DNA of 64,000 nt from Harmonia axyridis (GCF_914767665.1 NC_059505.1:39491506-39555505); one strand, 5' to 3'. Counted from the stretch's first letter, positions 12,306-27,300 are shown. Program-made: numbers and translations. Notes: a model not told the origin generated them from the sequence alone.

Positions 12306-15300
12306 CTGTAACAATGATGCTGCGTTAGGGGAGGGGTCAAAAGAGGGCGAAGAACACGTGTGAGGCAATTGAGATGAGGTTAATTTGTCAAGTGCACGTG
12401 TTGCAACCGGATATTGTCGAGAGGGTACTTAATTTTTTATGGAGGTTGCCAAAGGGTCGTTAAACATGTGTTAAACTTCGATGGAGGATGTCAAATTTAT
12501 TGTTGAAATCACGAAGTGTGGTATAAAAACATAAGAGGAAAGCTCCCGACTTCATCTCAGTTATTTCCTCTTTTTTTTATTCTTCATCTCGAATTTTCTA
12601 TGGTTGTGATCATTGAATTTGAAATTTTGCACTGAGCTCCAAATAATTAAACAAAATCAACACCCAAAATCTCAACTTCAATTTTTTTGGGATATTTTTG
12701 AAAGAATTTTATGCACGCCACTACTTTTCATCAGAAAAATACCAGATACATTTTTTATGTTGCTATTTCTTCGTCCCATGAGCGTTTTAAGATGAACAAA
12801 ATTAATATAACCTCATCTCTCTTGAGCCATCAACTGCTACCAACTATTTACACAAAAAATTAAACCTCACCTGTAATCTGTATCCATATTGACTAGTGAA
12901 GAAAGGAGGGGAAACTAGTTCCATCCCCTCCTTGTTTTTGGCTTCGTTCAGTTTTGAAGAGAAATCGCTGATCTTCCATATCAAGGTGCCGGAGTAGTTG
13001 AGAGACAACTTGGACAGGGCATTCTTCAACGAGGAGATTTGGTGTTGCTGTTTGGTGACTACGTTGCACATCATGTTGAGGTGTTGCCGGCAGTTTTCTT
13101 CCAAGTGGGTTTCCATGGAAAACCTGGGACCCTACACGACACATAAAGAAGGAAAATTATTATATTGCTATATTAAATACTAGTAGTGGGCTGCATTTCT
13201 AAGGGCTAGAGTTAGAAGAGGAACATCCCAAACTACAGCTCCCTTGTTGGGTATAGTTGTTATGAATTTCAGGAACTGAGACAACTGCGAGGAAGGTTTC
13301 TAGCTTTGCAGGATCTACATGTGTCTTTTGAGGAAGACAATGGTACTCAAGAAGCCGAAAATCCCAGCTCATCTCGCCAAGATCAAGGTGATGGACTGAA
13401 GAGTCTACTTGAACAAACCAGTTCTACATTCTGATGAAGAACCTCTCAGAAATGAACACATTCATCAATAAGAAGGTTTGCTTAGAAGATCTATAGTAAT
13501 GTTGGAGACAACGTGAAATAACGAACCTATAGTTGTTATATTAGGACTTCAGTTGATTGTCATAACCTGAGAGAAATTGTGATTCGTTTTGGCTAGCATT
13601 TTCAGCTCACAAATCTTTGAAGCGTCTTTGGAGTAATAACGTTAGAACCTTGCATCTTATTGCTTCTTGACATCAGAAGATAATGATGCCATCCTTGAAA
13701 TCAGTCTTTAAACCTGTTCAACGCTTCGAGAAGACCATATACCTATGAAGAACCATCACCAGAAGAGTTTGTAGATGAAATGTCTTTCTTCAAAGACGAT
13801 GACTTATTCTGGCACTTGATTCAGTTATTTTTTTAGGACTACCCAGTTAATCAAGACTAAATTTTCGCAATCTCTTGGTGTATTTCCTCTTCCTCTCTAA
13901 CACTAGGGTCTCAAAGAATAAAATCAATCTACAATCTTTCAATCCACCTACACCTACCTTGAATCTACATCCGGCATCTTTGAAGGTACATGGCAAGACA
14001 GAAATGGTGCACTCCTCTTTGAGATGGGAGTCCAGCTCTTCTCTGGCTAGCAGGTTGATGTCGCATCTGTTTGGACACACCACAGGAACCCTGCCACATT
14101 TGACGTTGTGTGCAGACAGAGTGTCGGCTACAAACTCTTTGCAGCAGTACCTGCAGGGTACAAGTCGCTTGGAACAGTCGCCCGACTTGTGTTGGGACAA
14201 ATGTCGCCTGTGTATCTTCACGCCGCACTTATTCTCACAGTATAGAGGCTCGTATCCACAAGTACCAATGTGATTCTGCAAAGAAAAATACCAATTTTAT
14301 ATTACGTGTGAAGGGTAGTCAATTTTTTTTATTTTGCCTACTTGTTTCAAAGTAACAGCGGGCTATAATGTTGTCGAGAGTCGAGAATGGCCTGAAACGA
14401 TTGAGTTCGAGTCTCTGGTGAAGAATTTGAGGACAAAAACGATTCTGTCTGTATGTACGCCGTATTCACTATAACTATAAAACGGAATGTGCTACAGATT
14501 TGAAATTTTCAGGGTATGATGAGGATAGTGATTCACGACTTGGCTTGATTTTCAAGCTACTTGACTTGAGGTTGATTTGATTTCAAGCAAGCTCAAATCA
14601 AGTAGTAGTTTTTCAATCTCAAGTCAAGTATTTATTTTCAAGAACTTGAATCATATCAAGCTACTTGATTTTTAGCAGTTTTATTGTGTAGAGTCACATC
14701 AATAAAAAAAATGATGAACTGAGAAGGAACCTTGCAAAAACACTTATATTGATAGAACTTATTGTTTAAAAGAACCGAAAAGATCAACCTTTTTGAAATA
14801 GAAACATAAATTAAATCACTTCCATAACAAAGTAAACAATAATAAAAAAATAAAGTTTCTCAATATTGAGAAACCTACAGGCTTCGTTTGATTTCATAAT
14901 TTACCATCCAGGATATTAAACACCTGAGGCATCTTATAGATTTGTCGCCTAACCTATTGCGGGTTTTTGTAACTGTATGAGCAGCTCTGGAAAATAAAAA
15001 ATCCTTGGCCATTTCGGCCAACTTTGGAAAGATATTTCTGAAACTACCAAAATCTACTGATAGATTTCATAGAAATGTGAGAAAACTACTAATAAAGTCT
15101 CACTGGTGAATGCTTCAGTCTCTCGGCGCACGAGGAATCCCCTTATTTAGTCTAAGCGCGCACGAGATTGCAGAAATATATGCCGTGCGACGCGTGCATA
15201 TCAAGCTCAAGTAATATCAAGTAGCTTGATATCAAGTCAAGCAATAAATATCTAAAATCAAGTCAAGCCAAGCTCAAGTATGTAATTTTTCACGAGCTTT

Positions 15301-18300
15301 ATTTCCAAGTCAAGTAGTTGGTTAAAATGCCAAGCCACTAGGTCTGATGAATCCCTAATTGAGTGTCTTCGTTGAGTTTGTTAGTAGTCAAAATTCGTTT
15401 GGTGGTTTCGAAATTATTAAATTGCGAGGTTGCCATTTACATACAAAATTCGTGAATGACGAGTAATTTTTGCAATTTTCTCTACTACCATTACGTCCAT
15501 GTTTTAATAACTGTGTACACATATGACTTATCGAAAAAAGGTAAATACTCTCCTATAAGCCTGAAAACCCATACACGTACGTGTGCCCAAGATAAGATAT
15601 AGACCCAGAGGTGAAGATAATGATTTCACACATATATGTTCACTGAAAAACCTTATTTTGGTATATTATTTGCTACAATGAACATTTGCAAACGTTCAAT
15701 TCGTGTAATTTTGATCTTATTTCCTAGTTTCAAAAGTTAACACATAAAATATAGGTGGCTATACAATAAGCTAAAATATTTAAGCATTTTTGTGTTCACA
15801 GGATATTAGAAAAACTTAATTTATCTGCAGTAGCACTTCTTTAACAGCTTTTTAATTCCTTCAATATTCATAACCCGCATACAGGCTCATTTCAGCTCAT
15901 ACGAGCCACTATCCATAGAAAAAAAATTATAACTCACCTCCAAGACGTGTCCAGTGAACTCCTTGTTACAAAACTCACACCTGGCTCTCCGCTGTGGGCA
16001 GGTGTACTTGAGATGGTCCTCCATCAATACCCTTGGTATTTGGGCACCGCATTTACTGGTACAAGGGATGGCATCGTGTTTGCAGGTGTTGAGATGACCC
16101 TGCAAGGCCAAAAATTGATCAGAACGGGTTTGTTTAGGAAAAAAAATCTGATTATACAATATGTAAGGTGTTACTCAAGGGTGCACGCGCACAGCTTGAT
16201 AATTTGAGAAGAATAACAGTCTTTCAAGAATTCGAATGTTGAATTATTAGTAGAAAACATTTCAGAATGATTGTTTTAATTTCATATTTTTTCGAGTAAG
16301 TTTTCATTCGAGCATGATAGTACTATGGTAGCGTATCCGACAACTTCCCAAAGGTTTAATAGCATTTAATAGCATGAATGGTATAATAATATATGAAGGA
16401 CAAACACACAAACATCGTTTCTATAGGGAGTTTTTCTTTTCGAGGTATATAACTTTGAGTTGGCATTACTGTTGAAGATGGCGACCGATTCAACAGCTGT
16501 CAAGTGATTTATTCTCAGTTTGGTTTGGCAATTCATCATGAATAGACTCACGCCTTAACAACGCTTGCAAATAGTGCAATTTTATTTCGAAAATAATGTT
16601 TCTGTGCGGAATACGTATCGCGCACTACGTCCATTTTATTTTGTTTAGCAATGAAGCGCACTTCTGGTTGAATGGCTACGTCAACAAACAAAACTGCCGC
16701 ATTTGGAGTGAAGCTAATCCTCAAGTGTATGTCGAAACACCGTTACATCCAGAAAAACTGACTGTATGGTGCGCTTTATGGGCTGGTGGAATCATTGGTC
16801 CGTACTTCTTCCAAAACGATGATGGCCAGAACGTTACAGTCAATGGTGATCGGTATAGAGCCATGATTACTAACTTTTTTATTCCTGAATTGAACAACCA
16901 TGATGTCCAGGAGCTGTGGTTCCAACAAGATGGCGCAACATGTCACACAGCTCGTGCCACAATCGATTTATTGAAAGACACGTTTGGTGACCGCCTAATT
17001 TCACGTTTTGGACCTGTGCATTGGCCTCCAAGATATTGTGATTTAACACCGCTAGACTACTTTTTGTGGGGCTATGTAAAGTCATTGGTCTATGCGGATA
17101 AGCCACAAACCCTTGACCATTTGGAAGACAACATTCGCCGTGTTATTGCCACGTCCAGATTGGACTATATCCGAGCCAGCCGTGGCGGTCATATGCCAGA
17201 AATCATATTTAAAATGTAATGCCACAAGATTATCTTGCGGGTAAATAAAATTCATGTCAATCGAATAATCCATCGTTGTTTTATTGCAATTTAAATTTCT
17301 ATAGCTCTAAAAAAAAACACCCTTTACAATATATAAGGTGTTACTCAAGGGTGCACGCGCACAGCTTGATAATTTGAGAGGAATAACAGTCTTTCGAAAA
17401 TTCATTGTGGCATAATAGTATGGTAAAAACCTTAATGGAAGTGTATTCGACAACTTCCCAAAGGTTTAAAGGTTAATGCATGAATGGTGTAATAATACAT
17501 GAAGGACAAACAGACAAACATCGTTTCTCCATTCATAATTATAGATTATACCCTGAATCCCCCTAGGAAATTACAAGAGGGCACTTTGTATTAATTACAT
17601 GTGCTGTGCTGCACTTTGATCGTCCCTTATACAAATTATGGGAATATTATTCATATATATGTCTAGATTAGGAACGCCTAGATTATAACCTATTCAGAAG
17701 CACACATTTCTATCTACCCTCGTCCCTTTTATCAATGAAATTGAAAGTAATCTTTCAGCTGTAGAAAACTGGAATTTGCACAGGGATTTCCGCAACCATG
17801 ACAGCTGCACAAATTCGTATTCAGATAAAGCAAAGATCAATATTTATTGCAGCGCAAACAGGATTGGTATTGTAGAAAGTTGTACAACATTCTTAATGAT
17901 CCCAAACCAAATGAGAGTACTGATCTTGAATCTAGCATAGAGGTAAGATTATTTTATTTATTATTTACTGAATTCTTCACAAACACAATCTTAGGTCAGA
18001 ATCCAAGGCACTCTATAGCAACTTAGTTCCTTTTATTTGTCGGTAAAAGGTAACAAGGTATTTCATTGTTAGAAGGTAGGTGTGCCGTTAACAATGAAAA
18101 AGGATATCAGCCAAATGTCTGCCTCAGCTATGGTTGCAGCACCATATTCTTTTCATGAAATTTTCCATGATCAATTCGCAGATTTGTGGTTGTATGTCCT
18201 CGATAATTTCACAAAATCCATCTTCAATGTTTTGAATCGATTGTGGAGCAATGGCATATATCTTTTATCATTCACGTGGCCCTAAAGAATAATGTCTAAA

Positions 18301-21300
18301 GGTGTTAAATCACAAGATCTCGGTGTAAAATAGCTAGCTTCAAAAGTGACAGCTGTCAGAGAGCAGGCTATTTGAAATGAAACCTCTTATTGAGAAGCCC
18401 TTTATTAGCGAACAAAAATTATATTACAAACTGTGAATCTTTGTCAAGCAGAATAACCCCCTGAAGATATTCACTAACACCCTTAATATAAAGGTATTAG
18501 AACACTTCGGTAAAGAAGATATCGTTTGATTGATCCTTTATCTCATAAACCAGCCGTATATCTGGTTACTTTATTGATAATCCTTTTATGTATTCAAAGT
18601 ATTTCCAACATAGACATCAAACAGACATATTCTATGACGACTGTCAACATTTGACAGCTGTCAAGTTGACAGTCGTCATAGAATATCCTTTCATAACTCG
18701 ACGCGTGGATGCACGTTGTAAAGTATGCCATCGATGTTTATTTCCAACAAAAAATTGTTTGGAGCCGATTTTGTGCGTAATTGTCATCGGTAAAAGCGAA
18801 AGATTACCGTTTTCACTTCCTTTTTGCAGGACAGGCAATTACAAAGACCGGCATTCGGTCGGCTTTTAGCTGCCGGGTGTCCGCCAGCTGTTATCTTCGG
18901 CTCTCTTCAAGCCTTCCGCAAAATCAGAATGGCATGACCAGAGTTCATTGTGTGGAAAGGGTGGCGCTCTTGAAAAACAGCTTGTGTATACTTTGACGTG
19001 CTCTACTGGCAAACTAATGCATTATTCATATCTTAGTTACGGTCAGTTGGGCTTCGAGCTCTTTCGCTAGCTGTAATATAAGCGGACCATAACAATTTTT
19101 TTTTGTTCCGCGAACGAGCCACGAATGGGTTTAATTGGAGTGGTGTTGGGACTGCTGGTTGGGTATTAAGAGGTGGAAGGGTGAGGATAATGGGAGGCAT
19201 ATGGCTTTTAATTAATTTTTCAGGATAATCATTGGCGTAAGAGTTTCAGAGGGGGTCTACTTTGAAGTCTATACAATAAATGCAACCAACTCTATACTTC
19301 AGCATACACTGTGTCCGTAAAGTATGGAACAAATTCAATATTAGATAAACAGACCATTTTGAGAAATTATCCTGAAACACGTCGATTTTTCATTTTAATT
19401 TACCGTATTTTAAAATAATAATATAATATACAGGGTGAATTACTTTCGAGTAATGACGTCACCGTCATTTTTTTTTAATGGAACACCCCAATTTTGTCTC
19501 AATTTTCCGATTACTTTTGGTTTGAATGTAACGCCCTGTAGTTTGTTACATTTTTAGATTAATAAAAATGAGCTGTTTCCAATTATGGTACTTGTGGTCT
19601 AGCAGACAGAATATGAAAGAATTGCTGTCAAGTGATTTATTCTCAGTTTGGTTTGGCAATTCATCATGAATAGACTCACGCCTGAACAACGCTTGCAAAT
19701 AGTGCAATTTCATTTCGAAAATAATGGTTCTGTGCGGAATACGTATTGCGCACTACGTCCATTTTATTTTGTTCAGCGATGAAGCGCACTTCTGGTTGAA
19801 TGGCTACGTCAACAAACAGAACTGCCGTATTTGGAATGAATCTAATCCTCAAGTGTATGTCGAAACACCGTTACATCCAGAAAAACTGACTGTTTGGTGC
19901 GCTTTATGGGCTGGTGGAATCATTGGTTCGTACTTCTTCAAAAACGATGATGGCCAGAACGATACAGTCAATGGTAATCGGTATAGAACCATGATTAATA
20001 ATTCTTTCATTCCTGAATTGAACAACCATGATGTCCAGGAGCTGTGGTTCCAACAAGACGGCGCAACATGTCACACAGTTCGTGCCACAATCGATTTATT
20101 GAAAGACACGTTTGGTGACCACCTAATTTCACGTTTTGGACCTGTGAATTGGCCTCCAAGATCTTGTGATTCAACACCGCTAGACTACTTTCTGTGGGGC
20201 TATGTAAAGTCATTGGTCTATGCAGATAAGCCACAAACCCTTGACCACTTGGAAGACAACATTCGCCGTGTTATTGCCGATATACGGCCACAAATGTTGG
20301 AAAAAGTCATCGAAAATTGGACGTCCAGATTGGACTACATCCGAGCCAGCCGTGGCGGTCATATGCCAGAAATCATATTTAAAATGTAATGCCACAAGAT
20401 TATCTTGCGGATAAATAAAATTCATGTCAATCGAATAATCCATCGTTGTTTCATTGCAATTTAAAGTTCTATAGCTCTAAAAAAACACCCTTTACAAAAC
20501 TCAGAGATCCCCATTCTCTACAAAATACGAAAAATAACAACTGACAATTTTTCCATGAAGCTGTTGCCTGGTGCTTGGTTCTAAAATGCAAAATTATGGT
20601 AGTACATCAAAATGAAATTCGGGAAGATTACAAGCTTTACATATTTTCTAACGTAACTGTATCAAAAATATGGTAGGTTAATATCATCAGTGAAATTAAA
20701 ATCGCGAATGGTGTAAAACGAGTCGTTTCGCTAGAAATCAAGTGTACCTCGATGAAGAAATCAGTTAGAGGATGTAAACAGGCCTGGGGCAAGAACGAGA
20801 AAAGCAGGCGCAGGCACCTACTTGCATAAACTTGTTCCGAGACTTCGGTTGGCGATTGTGAGAATTGCTCAGACAAGAAGAATCTCGCTCCTATGACGAA
20901 TCTCCATGTTATTTCTATGTGGGTTTCGACCGATCCAAGGCGCTAGAAGGTCGAAACAGCGATCGGCAGGTTGACGGTTATTAAAAAACGTTTGTCTAGC
21001 TAGAATTTCCACTAGATCTGTTTAACGGTCATTAACGTCAACTGAATCTAATAGAAGGATATATTGTTGCCCGTGTGGGACTGCGCAACATCGGTTTTTT
21101 ACCGATTCACCTTGAAACACTCGTAAAAAACTCAACCAAATATTCGATAACTCGACGAAAAGTATGAAAAGAAATTATATTATATATGATTCAAGAGTTC
21201 AGATCGTAGTTATCCCTGGTCTACCATAGTAAAACACATTTTTGGCAAAATTCGATTTTATTATTCAACATAGTTGCCTTCGAGGGCGATACATCGATTA

Positions 21301-24300
21301 TAGCGATCTTCCAACTTTTCGATACCATTTTTGTGGTACGATCTGTCTTTCGCTTCAAAATAGGTCTCAGTTTCGGCGATTACTTATTCATTGGCTATAT
21401 TTCTTTACAACGAGGATTCTTTTGAGGTCTTAGAACAGGAAAAAGTCGCTGGGGCCAGATCTGGCGAATACGGTGGATGCAGGAGCAATTCGAAGCCCAT
21501 TTCATGCAATTTTGCCATTGTTTTCATTGATTTGTGACGCGGCGCATTGTCTTGATGAAATAGCATCTTTTTTCTTTAAATGGGGCCGTTTTTTAACGAT
21601 TTCCGATTTCATCCTTTAAACGATCCAATTATGCTATATAATAATCCCTGTTGATGGTCTGGCCCATTTGGAGGCAATCAATGAATATTATACATTGCGC
21701 ATTCCAGAATACTGATGCCATAAACTTGCCAGCTGACTGTTGTGTTTTTCCTCGCTTTGGATTCGGTTCATTGTGTGCAGTCAACTCAGCTAAATGCCGA
21801 TTGGACTCCGGAGTGAAATGATGGAGCCCTGTTTCATCCATTGTCACATATCGACGCAAAAATTCAGGTTTATTGCACTTAAACAGCTTCAAACACTGCT
21901 CAGAATCACTAACAAGTTGTTGCTTTTGATCGATTGTGAGCTCGCACGGCACCCATTTTGCACACAGCTTTCTCATGTACAAATATTCGTGAATGATATG
22001 ATGTACACGTTCAGATGGTCTTTACAATGTCTGCTATCTCGATCAACTTCACTTTGCGGTCATTCAAAATTATTTTGTGAATTTTTTTATTTTTTCGTCG
22101 GTAATAGCCTCTTTTGGGCGTCCACTGCGTTCGCCGTCTTCGGTGCTCATTTCACCACGTTCAAACTTAACACACCAATCAATGATGGTTGATTTTCCTG
22201 GTGCAGACCCCGGAAACTCTTCATCAAGCCAAGATTTTGCTTCAACAGTATTTTTTCCCTTCAGAAAGCAATCTTTTATAAGCACACGCAATTCTTTTTT
22301 CCATCTTTTTTTTTTTCAAATAACAAAAGTAGCTACATTCAAAACGCAATATCTCACAAACTAATTGTGGGACTGCTGTCAAATTTGGACACATATCGTT
22401 TGAAGGTTGGTACTAACTAAAAATCATATGGATTTAATACTAGCACCGCCATATGTGCATCAGACCGGGGACTTTTCAATTGGCCTAATAAAGTGAACCA
22501 GAAAATGGTTTTAAAGAGTCTCTATTCTCATTGGCGTAGAGGTAAGGGGCGATTGAAGACACGATATTCCTGAAATCTACGCCACGTTTAAATTCATAAA
22601 AAGTAATGTGTTCAACTTGGAATTCTGCATATAGTTTGAAATTGTTATAATATGTACACCTACTCGCATAATTTCAACTAAAGTAGATCTTCAGTCACTA
22701 AAATATAAGGTTCTTTTTTTTTTTTTTGATATTCTGCTCATTTTTTTTCCTATTCTAATAACTCGTTCAATACGAAATTTTGCACGAAGCTTGTAATTGT
22801 TTTTCTGAAATTTTGTATGGTTTTGATAGATGCGTTCTTGACGAAATCGAAATAAGATTTCAGATGTCTATAACTTCGAAACGAATGTAGTTTGTAGATT
22901 TTTCTGTTTGAGAGTTACAGGAGCTCTGAACGGCGAATGCAAGAATTTTTCAATTCGTTTTTTGGATTCTTCGAAAATCGAGAAAAAATGCAACAACCTC
23001 ATTGAATATCATAATTATTTCCCAACCATTCCTAGCAATTTGAAACCACTCAAAACGTGAACTGTAAAACTCTCAAACGAAATACCTAACAGCAATATTC
23101 CCCTTCAAAACGTTCCCTGGTAACAATAAACCAAAAGCATTCTAACTAACTGAATCCCCAACCTATACTCTTACTGAATCCAATTTCCCATTGTATACAA
23201 GTAGGTAAGAAAGAATCTCGCGAAATTGATACGTCAAGTTGTTTTCTTAATCTCCGTTACGTCATCGTGTCAGTGGGTCCAACAAAATCCAACGTGTTGA
23301 AGACTGGGAATTTTTGTTGAATCTGCAGCTATTCTTCACCGAGACATTGGAACCACAAGTATTCCAAGCACGCCATAACCAATGACTCATATTTGTAATG
23401 ACCTGGTCGTTCACACTTGTGTGCTGCACCGGATAATACGCAAAGAGACTCAGCATTATTCTCCAAATGTTTTAAATTTGCGAATTTTTAACGATCGAAC
23501 GATGAAAATAAAGCCAAGCAGCGATGGGCGTGGTCAGTATCTGGATGGGTGACCGCAATATTGCACACGAGTGCATCGCTCAGACTAATTACTTAAAGAT
23601 TTTTTCATTTTCAGGGTGTATTTTCAAGTATGAACTGACAAATGAACAAGCTAACAAAAGTTGCAGACATCAGGCATCCAGACATGCCTATTTATTATTT
23701 TGCAGTCTCCCTCAGTGTATTTATTGTCCCTGTCAATTCAGACACCTCCAGTTGAATTTTCCTAGAAATCAGGCGTGAAAACTAACTAAGTGATGCCAAT
23801 ATAAATGAAGTCCATACGTGGTCAATGCTTCGAACGTTCTTAACAAGTGGCTGTTTATTGGTTCGAAAGTTCTATTTTTAGCTGTAGTGATGTAAGCAAT
23901 GATCATCATTTTCCACTTATTCATTACATATGCCGTGTAGTAGACAGTACGAGATACATTATCACATTATTTCTGATGATACGTTGTGTGAGAGAAAATT
24001 TTCATGAGTAGGAAAAAAATAATGTTCTCGGAGGAAGAGTGATACATTTACTTTAACGCTCCTTTAACTTTTCAATATCTTTTTTGTATGAAGATTCTCA
24101 GCCAAAGTTCTTTTCCTGGAGCACATTTTAACCGTTGTTTTCGATGGGCCAGAGTCTGAAAAGCACTTATCAAACCATTGCTTTACTTGCACAGTATTTT
24201 CCCCATAAAAAAACAGTGTTTTATCAATACACGAAACTCTTTTTTATCAATTTTTCAAACAGCAAATGTAGCCTCACTTAACCTTCAACATTTTGATCCG

Positions 24301-27300
24301 ATTCAAATCTATGTTCTGAAATGTTGATACATCTTTTGAAGCTTGGTACCACAAAGTGATAAACATAGATAGAGGGAGCATATTTCATTTTCTGTAAGCA
24401 AATTTTGTCCCCAACATGAACTATCAAATTTGACATGAAGCGCGCGGAAATGAAAACATATCAGTGATACGATATTTCACTCAATTCGCGAGTTTCTCCA
24501 CAAATGCACTTCTTATGTCCCATAGTGAATCAATGTTTCATATTAACTCAAAATATATTGAAATAATTACCTTAATATATCAGAAATTCAGAAAACGAAC
24601 TTCAAGCGCGCCAAACAACGTGAAACAACCGATGACACTAGAAGAGCAAAAGTGCCAAGCCTTGGATTTCATCAGGTAGATACGAAAAATAATAAATATT
24701 ATGCTTATTATGAATTCGACAATTAGGAAAAATATCGGATTCCAAATATTCAAATTTGCAGATTCAATCAGGAATCACTCAAATAAATATATTTGATTCA
24801 ATATAATATACATTCATAACGATATAGTAAAATTGTGGATTTGAAATTATATCACGATCCGACAACGTAATCTAACTATGTTGGGGACATGTGAAAAATT
24901 GCGTATACTTCCTCGATCTATGTTTATTACTCTTTGCTTGGTACTAAAGAGAAAACAAAATTGGTATGGCACTGCTGGTAGGTACCATCTATACGTCAGG
25001 CAAAAATCTAATCCTCCAAGCCTGCATTTATTATATTAAACTTTTTTTTTTGGTTTCCTCAATAAAATTATTATGATTTATGGATGCGCCTAAGACCACA
25101 TTCATAAAATTGAAGAACTCTGAGCCACGATCCTTCATAATAATAAAGAACAACCCAATCAGGCACCCAATTCGAACACATTTTACAACCTTCAATTCAA
25201 ACACATCCTTTTGTTCAAATCTAGAGACACTATGGGTCGTCGCCCAAGCTGGCCTCTACACCACATGTGCAGGCCCATTGTTAGTATTTCAAAACGAGAT
25301 ATTCTGTGTTTTTGTAAACGCCACCCGCTCAACAGACAGATGTTTCACGTTCCACCGAAGATGGGAGGAAGCAGAGATGAAAGCGGCAAATTTAGAACCC
25401 AGCAGGGGTTGATTGTACGGTTTCCCTTTTCTTCGTTTTACACACTGTTAAAATTAGAAGTACTTCAATATTCGAACTTCCAAAAGGCGAATACTTATCT
25501 ATGATCATCTGTCATCGGATGAGGTCTTTCTGTGGCTTCACATGCGTGCAAAATCTATGATCTTGTATCCTGTCAGATATCATATATCTATGATCGAACA
25601 TAATTATTTTTATGGTTTCGCGTAAGCACAAAAACTATGACGTAGGATGATTTTCCTGTGATTCTGCAAATGGACGGAGATGCAGTTACAATCGGTGATT
25701 TCACGCTGTGATAATTACAATAATTATATTTGCTGATTACTGTTAACATTCATTTTCATATCTACCATAGAATAATATACGTTTCTTCATGAGGAAGAAT
25801 TTCATAAAGTACACTATCATATGCAAGAATCGTATTCATTAGGATGAAATTTGCATATCTGCTTGAGCTCGAATTGTTGATTAAAGCAAGGAAAAATAGT
25901 AGATGTTGTGAAACATTATTCTTGGTCTAGAGCTGTTGTGGAAATACTTATCAGTAAAATAGTTTTTAAAGTATATTAAAGTTGAATTCTCTTGATTTCA
26001 CTCATTAATAAGGTAAATGAAGTGAAACTTGTGATATGTATTAAAGAACTTCAAATAGTTTCGCCAACTTATTTTAGTTTTCAAAATACCGACGACGTTC
26101 CTAATCTTTAGATATGTTCTATGCTCTCGTGTAAACTCACCTTAAGCTTCCTCAGTTCATCGGACCATTTACAACCCTCCTTGTGATGGATGCAGTAAAC
26201 CACAGAACTCATAATAGACTTCTCTGACTCTGGATCTGAGTATATCTGTAAGGAAGAAGAAGAACAATTAGGTACCGGATGATTTTCGTAATTTAGGAAT
26301 GCGTGGTACGCTTCTTATATTCCATTATTTTCGCACGAGATAATAGAAATACCTGCTGATCTAGTCGGTGTACCGTTCTGTTCTCATGGCGGAACATTTC
26401 AATTCGATTTGATACAATGCTGGTGAGTTGGAATTTCTTAAGAAGGTTACGGGGACAAGTCGAAAATGGCAAGGTTGCACAGGATTAGAGATGAACATTT
26501 TCATACATACACTTAGATATTTCCATAGAACAGCCAAATTAGATTGTTTTAAAGAGTTTCCATTCAATAAATTTCAATAACTGTTAACTTGGCATTACTG
26601 TTCAAGATGGCGACCGATTTAACAACTGTCAAGTGATTTATTCTCAGTTTGGTTTAGCAATTCATCATGAATAGGCTCACGTCTGAACAACGCTTGCAAA
26701 TAGTGCAAATTTCATTTCGAAAATAATGGTTCTGTGCGGAATACGTATCGCGCACTACGTCCATTTTATTTTGTTTAGCGATGAAACGCACTTCCGGTTG
26801 AATGGCTACCGTCAACAAACAAAATTGCCGCATTTGGAGTGAAGCTAATCCTCAAGTGTATGTTGAAACACCGTTACATCCAGAAAAACTGACTGTTTGG
26901 TGCGCTTTATGGGCTGGTGGAATCATTGGTCCGTACTTCTTCAAAAACGATGATGGCCAAAACGTTACAGTCAATGGTGATCGGTATAGAGCCGTGATTA
27001 ATGACTTTTTCATTCCTGAATTGAACAACCATGATGTCCAGGAGCTGTGGTTCCAACAAGACGGCGCAACATGTCACACAGCTCGTGCCACAATCGATTT
27101 ATTCAAAGACATGTTTGGTGACCGCCTAATTTCACGTTTTGGACCTGCGAATTGGCCTCCAAGATCTTGTGATTTAACACCGCTAGACTACTTTCTGTGG
27201 GGCTATATGAAGTCATTGGTCTATGCGGATAAGCCACAAACCCTTGACCATTTGGAAGACAACATTCGCCGTGTTATTGCCGATATACGACCACAAATGT

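Noticed and set aside
13875..14273. 132-codon plus-strand frame over TRAF4 exon 4
   Set aside because: It is the antisense shadow of a well-supported zinc-finger exon and has no family features of its own.
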